A stretch of 6,491 nucleotides of DNA, taken from positions 1 through 6,491 of the forward strand of contig CAZKBV010000081.1 of assembly GCA_964551215.1 (NCBI GenBank). Reading direction: 5' to 3'. Below are positions 1 to 6,491 of the stretch, one piece after another. A program made the translations under genes and the position numbers. Position 1 is the stretch's first letter, and each line of letters starts with the position of its first letter. The stretch comes from JAFLUQ01 sp964551215 (lineage in GTDB: Bacteria > Bacillota > Clostridia > UMGS1883). The notes beneath the pieces are model-generated. The model searched no databases. It was not told the DNA's origin and saw only the letters and a list, made by a program, of their open reading frames with translations.

Positions 1-555
1 TCATACCACGGCGTAAGCTTTACAAAGGCTGTCGGCCCGGCGGCGTTTGCCACATATATAAGAGCGATTTTGCTCCGCGACACGGGCGCGACGCTGTCTC
101 CGTTCCACGCGTTCATATTCCTGCAGGGGCTTGAAACGCTGTCGTTAAGAGTTGAGCGCCACACCGAAAACGCGCTTAAGATAGTTGAGTATTTGAACAA
201 TCATCCGCAGGTTGAGGCTGTGCATCATCCCTCGCTCCCGACAGAGCCGAGCCATGAGCTGTACAAGAAGTATTTGCCCAACGGCGGCGGTAGCATTTTC
301 ACGTTTGAGATTAAGGGCAGTGAAGACGACGCGAAGAAGTTCATTGACAATCTTGAGATTTTCTCGCTTCTCGCGAACGTTGCGGACGTAAAATCTCTGG
401 TTATACATCCGGCTTCCACAACACATTCGCAGCTCGCGCCCGACGAATTACTCGATCAGGGCATAAAACCCAACACAATTCGCCTGTCTATCGGCACCGA
501 AAATGTTCAGGATTTGATTGAAGCTCTTGATGACGCTTTTGCCGCAGTAAAATAA
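1..555 (+). CDS. metY: O-acetylhomoserine sulfhydrylase (MetY type), C-terminal part
   Basis: This partial gene is open from base 1 in frame 1 and ends at TAA 553-555, leaving 184 residues. The family is a cytoplasmic PLP enzyme of the Cys/Met metabolism group that makes homocysteine from O-acetylhomoserine and sulfide. The visible part is the C-terminal region: SYHG near the start, LSPFHAFIFLQGLETLSLR at residues 32-50, and SLVIHPASTTHSQL at 132-145, which is typical of the family. RLSIGTE at 161-167 carries the arginine expected to bind the substrate carboxylate. The PLP-binding lysine lies further upstream and is outside the window, so activity cannot be judged. Family members are about 425 residues long, so somewhat more than half is missing. 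An in-frame TTG at 70 is internal and not a real start. A cystathionine gamma-synthase or gamma-lyase relative is possible, but the motif wording favours MetY. Confidence 0.9.
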   Translation, partial: SYHGVSFTKAVGPAAFATYIRAILLRDTGATLSPFHAFIFLQGLETLSLRVERHTENALKIVEYLNNHPQVEAVHHPSLPTEPSHELYKKYLPNGGGSIFTFEIKGSEDDAKKFIDNLEIFSLLANVADVKSLVIHPASTTHSQLAPDELLDQGIKPNTIRLSIGTENVQDLIEALDDAFAAVK

Positions 556-584
556 TGTTTTTAAAGTAAAATAATGTTTTAAAA
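547..584. repeat. Two tandem near-identical 19-base units over the metY stop codon
   Basis: GTAAAATAATGTTTTTAAA (547-565) is followed directly by GTAAAATAATGTTTTAAAA (566-584). The first unit contains the metY stop codon and the second leads into the terminator stem. This looks like a small slippage duplication at the gene end. The reading frame is not affected because the first TAA already ends the protein. Confidence 0.75.
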
Positions 585-628
585 AAGAAACTGCTGTTAC
601 CGAGTCCGTTATAGCAGTTTCTTTTTTT
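581..628. terminator. Rho-independent terminator after metY, probably bidirectional
   Basis: The arm GAAACTGCTGTTAC (587-600) pairs with GTTATAGCAGTTTC (608-621) around a loop of about 7 bases, with one mismatch and one wobble pair. The stem is flanked by A6 on the left and T7 on the right. Either strand therefore reads as a hairpin followed by a U tract. It lies between convergent genes, so it can end metY transcription and also stop read-through from the lipoprotein/gal side. Confidence 0.92.
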
Positions 629-690
629 ACTTTTCTTTATTTTCCTTTTCTTTTTTTCCTTTTCTTTGGATATTTCCGGTTATTTCTCTC

Positions 691-733
691 AGAAAAAGAC
701 AGAAAAAGAGCCTCGCACCGTTAAGCGTGAAGC
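691..733 (-). terminator. Probable terminator of the lipoprotein gene
   Basis: Read on the - strand, GCTTCACGC (733-725) pairs with GTGCGAGGC (718-710) around the loop TTAACG, giving eight of nine pairs, two of them G-U. The G-U pairs form only in the - strand RNA, which supports this orientation. The stem is followed by CTCTTTTTCTGTCTTTTTCT, which on the + strand is a 10-base tandem repeat (AGAAAAAGAC then AGAAAAAGAG, 691-710). It begins about 20 bases after the lipoprotein stop codon. It is weaker than the terminator at 581-628. Confidence 0.55.
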
Positions 734-754
734 CCTTTAAGCAATCATATTAAG

Positions 755-1141
755 TTATCGCTTTTTCTCGCCTATATCTTCCGCGATTTCGTTGCGCTTA
801 TCTTTGACTTTTTCATAGGTTTTGTCAGATTTATCAACGCTATCATTGAATATAGCGGATGAAAGCGTCACTATATCAGCCTGAACGCTAAAATCAGCGG
901 CTTTGTTCTTGTCTCCTTGTTCCAAATCATCCACATAATCCATCTCGTCACAAAGCTCGCCCAGCTTTTCATCAGCCGTATGATAAGTGAGTTTGCCGTC
1001 CAAGTAATCGTCCGCCACAGCAATTGCCTGTTTTCCGACAGATATTGCTTTGTCGCTTGCTTTTACGCCTCCCGAACATCCGGAAAGAACAACCGCCAAA
1101 ACTAATATTGTCAAAATGCCGCAAATAAAAATTCGTTTCAA
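755..1141 (-). CDS. Small secreted lipoprotein of unknown function
   Basis: This encodes a predicted 128-residue lipoprotein. I chose the TTG at 1141-1139 as start because AAGGAGG (1156-1150) lies exactly 8 bases upstream. The longer reading from a GTG at 1174 would add 11 residues and translate across that ribosome binding site. With the TTG start the protein opens with MKR, then a hydrophobic stretch at about residues 4-19, then the lipobox LSGC with the lipid-modified cysteine at 22. This predicts export and anchoring to the outer face of the membrane. The mature part is about 107 residues, highly charged and probably mostly helical, with DDYLDGKL at 44-51, one further cysteine (64) and a Lys/Glu-rich tail (DIGEKKR). 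Similar short lipoproteins are common in Clostridia and mostly uncharacterised; I do not recognise a function. It lies 121 bases downstream of galK on the same strand, so co-transcription is possible but not shown. Confidence 0.85.
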   Translation of the reverse strand: MKRIFICGILTILVLAVVLSGCSGGVKASDKAISVGKQAIAVADDYLDGKLTYHTADEKLGELCDEMDYVDDLEQGDKNKAADFSVQADIVTLSSAIFNDSVDKSDKTYEKVKDKRNEIAEDIGEKKR

Positions 1142-1149
1142 TTTTGCCG

Positions 1150-1156
1150 CCTCCTT
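1150..1156 (-). promoter_or_regulatory. Ribosome binding site setting the TTG start of the lipoprotein gene
   Basis: AAGGAGG read on the - strand is a perfect Shine-Dalgarno sequence with an 8-base spacer to TTG 1141-1139. No ATG offers comparable spacing, so this site decides the start. Confidence 0.85.
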
Positions 1157-1262
1157 AATATATTCTTGCCGCACAGCAACGTCTATATTTAGGAATGTCA
1201 GACCTTTGTATGATTGATTTTTCGTAGGATAAAAGCTTTTTACCGACCGCTCTTTATGTGTT

Positions 1263-2447
1263 TTACTTAATTTCGTGGCCGCCGTCGCCTATTTCGTCAA
1301 CATAGAAGGACGCCGCATATCCGATTTTCTCCTTATATGCCTTGCCCACCTTTTCGATGAACTCGTCAACCGCATCCTCGCGTACGATGGAAACGGTGCA
1401 TCCGCCAAAGCCGGCTCCCGTCATACGGCTGCCGATAGTGCCGTCAATCTTGCGGGCTTCCTCAACAAGAGTGTCAAGCTCGACGCCGGTAACCTCATAA
1501 AGGTCGCGAAGGCTGTCGCCGCTGCCGTTCATAAGTCGTCCGAATTCAATCACGTTCCCGCTGTTAAGAGCTTCTATGCTCAGAAGCACGCGGTTGTCCT
1601 CGGAGATAACGTGCTCAACGCGGTTGCGGATGATTTCGTCGGCAATAAGGTTTTTATGCTCGATAAACTGCTCCATGGAAATATCGCCAAGGCAGGTCGC
1701 CTCGGGGACAGCCCGCTTAAGAGCTTCCAGACCGGCCTCGCACTGGGCGCGGCGCTCGTTGTACTTGCTGTCCGCAAGAGAACGTTTCTTGTTTGTATTG
1801 GCGATAACTATCTTGTAGCCGTCCATTTCAAGGGGAACAAGCTGATAGCTGAGATCCTTGCAGTTAAGGAAAATAACCTGATTTTTCCTGCCCATTGCGG
1901 ACGCGAACTGATCCATAATTCCGCAGTTTACGCCGCAGTAGTTGCACTCGGAGCCCTGCCCGACCTTGGCCATTTCAATCATGTCCACCGGCTCGGTTAC
2001 GCCGTTCTTCTCGTTGGAGAAGGTGGCAAAGGCAACAGCGGTCGCCACCTCAATTGAAGCCGAGGAGGAAAGCCCGCCGCCGTAGGGAAGGTTTCCGTAA
2101 AACAGCATTTCGCACCCCAAAATGTCATAGCCCCGCTTCTGAAGCTCAACGGCAACGCCTATCTGGTAGTTGCCCCATTTAAGGTCACGGTAATTATCGA
2201 GATTGTTTATATCCGCTTCCACAAAGTCGGGAAGGTCGGTAGCACGCAGACGGATAACGTTTTCCTCAATTCTGCGCACAGCGATTGTCGTACCCATAGT
2301 CAGGGCGGCGGGGAAAACAAATCCGCCGTTGTAGTCCGTATGCTCACCGATAAGGTTTACACGTCCGGGACTCATGAAAATTCGTATATCGCTTTCGTCT
2401 CCGCCGTAAAGCTTGACAAATTCCTTCTTAAGCTCTGTGATTGTCAT
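1263..2447 (-). CDS. galK: Galactokinase
   Basis: GalK phosphorylates galactose at C1 with ATP, the entry step of the Leloir pathway, in the cytoplasm. The 394-residue length fits bacterial GalK. It is a GHMP kinase with all three motifs. The N-terminal sugar-binding signature PGRVNLIGEHTDYNGG is at residues 27-42. The glycine/serine-rich phosphate loop PYGGGLSSSAS is at 121-131. The C-terminal TGAGFGGCTVSIV is at 343-355. GVNCGIMDQFASAMG (172-186) supplies the expected catalytic Asp179, and Arg29 with Glu35-His36-Thr37-Asp38 match the substrate pocket. The ATG (2447-2445) directly follows the galT stop codon. Its ribosome binding site AAGGAG (2465-2460) lies inside galT with a rather long 12-base spacer, which suggests translational coupling. 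No frameshift or missing key residue is seen. Confidence 0.97.
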   Translation of the reverse strand: MTITELKKEFVKLYGGDESDIRIFMSPGRVNLIGEHTDYNGGFVFPAALTMGTTIAVRRIEENVIRLRATDLPDFVEADINNLDNYRDLKWGNYQIGVAVELQKRGYDILGCEMLFYGNLPYGGGLSSSASIEVATAVAFATFSNEKNGVTEPVDMIEMAKVGQGSECNYCGVNCGIMDQFASAMGRKNQVIFLNCKDLSYQLVPLEMDGYKIVIANTNKKRSLADSKYNERRAQCEAGLEALKRAVPEATCLGDISMEQFIEHKNLIADEIIRNRVEHVISEDNRVLLSIEALNSGNVIEFGRLMNGSGDSLRDLYEVTGVELDTLVEEARKIDGTIGSRMTGAGFGGCTVSIVREDAVDEFIEKVGKAYKEKIGYAASFYVDEIGDGGHEIK

Positions 2448-3431
2448 TTATTTGTCACTCTCCTTAAATCTCTTGTATGCTTCACGTAGCTCCTTGCTTG
2501 TTTCTTCGGGAGCGGTGGGGTTACAGTGAGCCCATGCGCCTGTTTCGCTGGAAGCGTTGAACTTCTGCTTATCCGCGCTTCTCATGGGAGGATAGAAGGC
2601 AATGTGGAAATGATAGAAGTCGCTGCTGTCCTCGTCGGCATTTACGGGGCCGTTGTACATACACATCATGTAGGGGAAGGTGTAGCCGAAGAGAGAATCG
2701 AGAGTTCCGGCGGATTCACGAACCGCGGCGGCAAGATTGTCCTTTTCGCTGTCTGTAAATTCGCTTATGTACTGCTTATGGCTCTTGGCGGCAATGTATA
2801 TGCCGTAGGGGTATTCGCTGAAGAAGGGCAGGAATACCACAAAGTCGTCGTTTTCAAATATAACGCGGCGGCCATCCTGAACCTCGTCGTGTATCATGTC
2901 GCAAATAAGGCAATGGCCTGTTTCGTCGTGATGCTCCTTGCAGGACTGAAGCTCCAGCTCCAGTTTCTTCGGAACAACGCTGTAGCCGTATATCTGGCCG
3001 TGAGGATGGGGCATTGTAACGCCGACAACGGCGCCCCTGTTTTCAAAAATGAAAACGTACTTTATTTTTTCATCCGCGCGGAGAGCCTCGAAGCGTTCGC
3101 ACCAAAGGTCAACCAGCTTGCGCACATGGCTTTGCGGAAGCTCGGGAAGGGTCACGGTGTGTTCGGGGGAATAGAGAATAACCTCGCACTTGCCGTAAGC
3201 GGGACGAACCTTGTATATATTTGTTTCAACATCGTCGGGCTTTGGAGGATTTTGCATAAGCGCGGGGAAATCATTGTCATACTCGTAAACGTCAAAGGCC
3301 TTGGGAACCTTGTCGTTGTCCGGACCCGGACAGAAGGGACACCAGTCCTTGGGCATCTGGGGCCTGTTCTGCCGATGAGAAGCAATCATAATCCAATCCT
3401 TTGTCAGTGGGTGCCAACGTAATTCTGCCAT
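2448..3431 (-). CDS. galT: Galactose-1-phosphate uridylyltransferase
   Basis: GalT exchanges galactose-1-phosphate with UDP-glucose to give UDP-galactose and glucose-1-phosphate, using a covalent uridylyl-histidine intermediate. The protein is 327 residues, slightly shorter than the 348 of E. coli. PHPHGQ at 141-146 holds the active site, with His144 as expected nucleophile. CPFC (31-34), His91 in SPEHTVTLPEL and His142 match the zinc ligands of the E. coli type. FYHFHIAFYPP (272-282) matches the second metal region with His274 and His276. A further Cys pair, HCLIC at 173-177, lies mid-protein. The start ATG has GAGGTGA (3444-3438) 6 bases upstream. It is the first gene of a galTK operon. galE, needed to regenerate UDP-glucose, is not in the window. 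The promoter is described separately. Confidence 0.96.
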   Translation of the reverse strand: MAELRWHPLTKDWIMIASHRQNRPQMPKDWCPFCPGPDNDKVPKAFDVYEYDNDFPALMQNPPKPDDVETNIYKVRPAYGKCEVILYSPEHTVTLPELPQSHVRKLVDLWCERFEALRADEKIKYVFIFENRGAVVGVTMPHPHGQIYGYSVVPKKLELELQSCKEHHDETGHCLICDMIHDEVQDGRRVIFENDDFVVFLPFFSEYPYGIYIAAKSHKQYISEFTDSEKDNLAAAVRESAGTLDSLFGYTFPYMMCMYNGPVNADEDSSDFYHFHIAFYPPMRSADKQKFNASSETGAWAHCNPTAPEETSKELREAYKRFKESDK

Positions 3432-3491
3432 AAAAAATCACCTCATAAAATTATTTATATTTATATATTAAAACAACCTTTACCAAAAAAT

Positions 3492-3520
3492 ATTATACTA
3501 TGAAATCCCGATTTAGTCAA
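3492..3520 (-). promoter_or_regulatory. Sigma-A promoter of galTK
   Basis: On the - strand, TTGACT (3520-3515) and TATAAT (3497-3492) are separated by exactly 17 bases. Only one base of twelve departs from consensus. Transcription should start near 3485, giving a leader of about 54 bases before the galT ATG. The spacer contains the inverted repeat AAATC-CC-GATTT (3503-3514), a possible repressor site. It does not match the LacI/CcpA consensus well. Confidence 0.88.
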
Positions 3521-3528
3521 GAGATATA

Positions 3529-3566
3529 TTTACAATTGAAGCATTTTTTTGAATGAAAATTGTAAA
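3529..3566. repeat. 9-bp perfect inverted repeat upstream of the galT promoter
   Basis: TTTACAATT (3529-3537) and AATTGTAAA (3558-3566) are exact reverse complements with 20 bases between them. Arm centres are 29 bases apart, close to three helical turns. The site begins 8 bases upstream of the galT -35 box and lies outside both predicted transcripts. It is therefore more likely a DNA-binding site than an RNA hairpin. Confidence 0.6.
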
Positions 3567-3570
3567 AAAG

Positions 3571-3621
3571 GGGCGCCGGCTTTTAAATCGAGGCAAAAAG
3601 AGAGGCCTCAAAGGGTGCGCC
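3571..3621. other. GC-rich foldable block between the divergent promoters
   Basis: GGCGC (3572-3576) pairs with GCGCC (3617-3621), CTTT (3580-3583) with AAAG (3610-3613), and GAGGC (3590-3594) with GCCTC (3605-3609), forming a nested, bulged hairpin. Read on the - strand it is followed by CC and six T (3569-3564), which resembles a terminator for any transcript moving leftward toward galT. It could instead be a protein-binding site. The role is inferred only. Confidence 0.4.
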
Positions 3622-3626
3622 TTCTG

Positions 3627-3645
3627 TATATTTTGCATAAATATA
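3627..3645. promoter_or_regulatory. Possible operator upstream of argG
   Basis: TATATTT (3627-3633) and AAATATA (3639-3645) are perfect inverted arms around TGCAT, ending about 31 bases upstream of the argG -35 box. The size is close to an ArgR half-site pair, but it lacks the TGAAT/ATTCA core of known ARG boxes. AT-rich DNA produces such palindromes by chance, so confidence is low. Confidence 0.25.
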
Positions 3646-3676
3646 AAAAATTTTCTATAAAAATTAAAAAAAGGTA

Positions 3677-3705
3677 TTGCCAATTTGAAAAAAAAGGTAT
3701 ATAAT
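3677..3705 (+). promoter_or_regulatory. Sigma-A promoter of argG
   Basis: TTGCCA (3677-3682) and TATAAT (3700-3705) are separated by exactly 17 bases. The predicted start near 3712 gives a leader of only about 29 bases, which leaves no space for an attenuator or riboswitch. Regulation is therefore probably at transcription initiation. Confidence 0.85.
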
Positions 3706-3726
3706 CAGTGTATATTTTATCACATC

Positions 3727-3732
3727 AGGAGG
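3727..3732 (+). promoter_or_regulatory. Ribosome binding site of argG
   Basis: AGGAGG is followed by an 8-base spacer to the ATG at 3741. It rules out the longer reading from a GTG at 3708, which would overlap this site. An out-of-frame ATG at 3734 is only one base from the site and is unlikely to be used. Confidence 0.9.
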
Positions 3733-3740
3733 AATGTATC

Positions 3741-4964
<1,224 letters not shown>

Positions 4965-4981
4965 AGCTTAAAGCAGTAAAC

Positions 4982-5017
4982 CAATTAGGCGTAAATCCGC
5001 AGATTTACGCCTAATTG
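4982..5017. repeat. Perfect 16-bp inverted repeat between argG and argH
   Basis: CAATTAGGCGTAAATC (4982-4997) and GATTTACGCCTAATTG (5002-5017) are exact reverse complements around the 4-base loop CGCA. It begins 17 bases after the argG stop codon and ends 45 bases before the argH ATG. In RNA this would be a very stable hairpin. No U tract follows (next bases TACATTGAACCG), so it does not look like a normal intrinsic terminator. An mRNA stability or processing element, a partial attenuator or a palindromic repeat are all possible. Confidence 0.9.
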
Positions 5018-5047
5018 TACATTGAACCGATTTTGTATTCCGTTTAC

Positions 5048-5054
5048 GAAAGGA
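5048..5054 (+). promoter_or_regulatory. Ribosome binding site choosing the argH start
   Basis: GAAAGGA lies 8 bases before the ATG at 5063 but only 2 bases before the in-frame ATG at 5057. The downstream ATG, giving MTKLWGGRF, is therefore preferred. Confidence 0.8.
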
Positions 5055-5062
5055 CGATGAAC

Positions 5063-6442
5063 ATGACCAAACTTTGGGGCGGGCGTTTTGAAAAAGCTAC
5101 GGACAAATCCGTGGACGATTTTAATTCCTCCATACGCTTCGACAAAAGAATGTACCGTCAGGACATAACCGGCTCCATCGCCCACGCGAAAATGCTGGGA
5201 AAGCAGGGAATTATCCCTCCGGAGGACAGCCGGATTATTGTCAAGGCTCTCAAGGAAATACTGGAGGATATCGAAGCGGGCAAGGTGGAGTTTCTAATTG
5301 ACGCGGAGGATATCCACATGAATGTGGAAAAGCTTCTTACCGACCGCGTCGGCGAACCGGGCAAGCGTCTGCACACAGGCCGCAGCCGTAACGATCAGGT
5401 GGCCTTGGACATAAGAATGTACACAAAGGACGCAATCACGGATATAAAGAATGAAATAAAGGCGCTTATCGCCGCTCTTTTAAAGCTGTGCCGCGAAAAT
5501 CTAAATACCATAATGCCGGGCTATACCCACCTTCAGAAGGCTCAGCCCATAACTCTGGCTCACCATTTCATGGCGTATGTGTGTATGCTTCTACGGGACG
5601 GGGAGCGGCTGGGGCAGACCTATTCCCGAACAGATGTAATGCCTTTGGGCAGCGGCGCCCTCGCGGGAACCACCTATCCTCTGGACAGAGCCTTTGTCGC
5701 GGAGGAGCTTGGATTTTCCTCGGTTACAATGAATTCTCTGGACGGAGTTTCCGACAGGGATTTCGCGGCTGAAGCCATATTTGATTTTTCCCTTATAATG
5801 ATGCACCTTTCACGCTTCTGCGAGGAGCTTATACTTTGGAGCAGCAACGAGTTCCGCTTCGTCACAATGGACGACGCCTACAGCACCGGCAGCTCCATTA
5901 TGCCCCAAAAGAAAAATCCCGACGTTGCGGAGCTTATCCGCGGCAAAACAGGCCGCGTATACGGCGACCTTACTGCTCTGCTGACCGTAATGAAGGGCAT
6001 ACCTTTGGCGTACAACAAGGATATGCAGGAGGATAAGGAGGCTCTGTTTGACGCCATTGATACGGTAAAGCTGTGTATCCCCGTGTTCAGAAAAATGGTG
6101 TCTTCCATGAAAATAAACAAGGACATAATGTATAAGGGCGCAAACGGAGGCTTTACCAACGCTACCGATGTGGCGGATTATCTTGTAAAAAAGGGCGTGC
6201 CTTTCAGGGAAGCCCATTCTATCGTGGGTCATATGGTGCTTAAAGCCGAAAAGAAGGGCGTGGGCATAGACGAGCTGTCTCTCGGTGAGCTTAAAGAGTG
6301 TAGCCCTCTTATCGAAGAGGATATTTATAACGCCGTGAGCATGGAAAGCTGCGTGGAAGGCAGAACCCTTACCGGCGGCCCCGCTCCCTCGGCGGTTAAA
6401 GAGGCCATCGAATGGGCCGAAAAAGAGCTGGAAAAGATATAA
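5063..6442 (+). CDS. argH: Argininosuccinate lyase
   Basis: ArgH splits argininosuccinate into arginine and fumarate, the last step of arginine synthesis. It belongs to the fumarase/aspartase superfamily and acts as a cytoplasmic homotetramer whose active sites are built from several subunits. The product is 459 residues, normal for the family. It begins MTKLWGGRF, the usual ArgH opening. The three conserved superfamily regions are present: HTGRSRNDQVALD (104-116), GYTHLQKAQP (153-162) with His155, and the signature GSSIMPQKKNPD (276-287) containing the catalytic serine. The ATG at 5063 is chosen over those at 5057 and further upstream because of ribosome binding site spacing and because longer readings run into the inverted repeat. 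It is probably co-transcribed with argG, although the hairpin between them may reduce or uncouple expression. No defect is seen. Confidence 0.97.
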   Translation: MTKLWGGRFEKATDKSVDDFNSSIRFDKRMYRQDITGSIAHAKMLGKQGIIPPEDSRIIVKALKEILEDIEAGKVEFLIDAEDIHMNVEKLLTDRVGEPGKRLHTGRSRNDQVALDIRMYTKDAITDIKNEIKALIAALLKLCRENLNTIMPGYTHLQKAQPITLAHHFMAYVCMLLRDGERLGQTYSRTDVMPLGSGALAGTTYPLDRAFVAEELGFSSVTMNSLDGVSDRDFAAEAIFDFSLIMMHLSRFCEELILWSSNEFRFVTMDDAYSTGSSIMPQKKNPDVAELIRGKTGRVYGDLTALLTVMKGIPLAYNKDMQEDKEALFDAIDTVKLCIPVFRKMVSSMKINKDIMYKGANGGFTNATDVADYLVKKGVPFREAHSIVGHMVLKAEKKGVGIDELSLGELKECSPLIEEDIYNAVSMESCVEGRTLTGGPAPSAVKEAIEWAEKELEKI

Positions 6443-6457
6443 CCCAAGCGCAGATGT

Positions 6458-6479
6458 CCCCCGCCTCTAAGGCGGCGGG
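6458..6479 (+). terminator. GC-rich hairpin after argH, possible terminator
   Basis: CCGCC (6461-6465) pairs with GGCGG (6471-6475) around TCTAA. The stem extends by CCC (6458-6460) with GGG (6477-6479) across one bulged C. It begins 15 bases after the argH stop codon. The following TTCCATTTC is only weakly T-rich, so efficiency as an intrinsic terminator is uncertain. The window ends 12 bases later, so what follows is unknown. Confidence 0.45.
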
Positions 6480-6491
6480 TTCCATTTCAGA

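Larger units (their letters stand above)
3432..3740. other. Divergent galT-argG control region, 309 bases
   Basis: This AT-rich stretch has no credible gene. From left to right it holds the galT ribosome binding site and AT-rich leader (3432-3485), the galT promoter (3492-3520), a 9-bp inverted repeat (3529-3566), a GC-rich foldable block (3571-3621), a 7-bp inverted repeat (3627-3645), the argG promoter (3677-3705) and a short argG leader with its ribosome binding site. About 156 bases separate the two -35 boxes, so each promoter has room for its own regulator. I see no riboswitch or T-box. Confidence 0.85.

Noticed and set aside
1227..1244. Near-palindrome around AAAAGCTTTT between galK and the lipoprotein gene
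   Set aside because: It has no loop and no following T run, and the outer arms contain mismatches, so it does not support a terminator. A binding site cannot be argued from AT-rich sequence alone.
1157..1262. A promoter for the lipoprotein gene
   Set aside because: I looked on the - strand for a pair of boxes with 16-18 base spacing. CTGACA has no matching -10 at the right distance, so no call is made.
1275..2057. 260-codon open frame antisense to galK
   Set aside because: It is a shadow frame; galK carries all three GHMP kinase motifs on the - strand.
2526..3422. 298-codon open frame antisense to galT
   Set aside because: It is a shadow of the galT codon pattern. It has no known domain, and galT has complete motifs on the other strand.
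3708..3740. Upstream GTG start extending argG by 11 residues
   Set aside because: It would translate through the AGGAGG site and begin at or before the predicted transcription start; ATG 3741 has ideal spacing.
5022..5050. Possible separate promoter for argH (TTGAAC then TACGAA)
   Set aside because: The -10 box is a poor match and would overlap the ribosome binding site region. Co-transcription from the argG promoter is simpler.
6451..6491. Possible insertion sequence end (IS200/IS605-like terminal hairpin) after argH
   Set aside because: GC-rich hairpins occur at such ends, but no transposase or second end is visible and the window stops too soon. A terminator-like hairpin is the simpler reading.

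Overview
The window looks like ordinary chromosomal sequence from a low-to-mid GC Gram-positive bacterium, most likely a gut-type member of the Clostridia. This rests on strong AGGAGG-type ribosome binding sites, one TTG start, two near-consensus sigma-A promoters, AT-rich intergenic DNA and a Gram-positive style lipoprotein. The genus cannot be named from the sequence.

Layout: (1) Bases 1-555 hold the C-terminal part of a MetY-type O-acetylhomoserine sulfhydrylase on the + strand, cut by the window edge and followed by a strong, probably bidirectional terminator. (2) Converging on it from the - strand is a small secreted lipoprotein gene of unknown function (755-1141), with its own weaker terminator. 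(3) Upstream of that on the - strand are galK (1263-2447) and galT (2448-3431), which abut exactly (TAAATG). They encode two steps of the Leloir galactose pathway: galactokinase makes galactose-1-phosphate and GalT exchanges it with UDP-glucose. (4) A 309-base AT-rich divergent control region (3432-3740) contains one clear promoter for galTK, one for argG, and several inverted repeats. (5) argG (3741-4964) and argH (5063-6442) on the + strand encode the last two steps of arginine synthesis, from citrulline to argininosuccinate to arginine plus fumarate. They are separated by a perfect 16-bp inverted repeat. A GC-rich hairpin follows argH at the window's right end.

The genes fall into three separate metabolic blocks (sulfur amino acid synthesis, galactose catabolism, arginine synthesis). 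No mobile element, phage, CRISPR, toxin, defence or RNA gene is supported. I found no undescribed system. The points most worth a second look are non-coding: the argG-argH hairpin, the inverted repeats in the galT/argG divergent region, and the uncharacterised lipoprotein.
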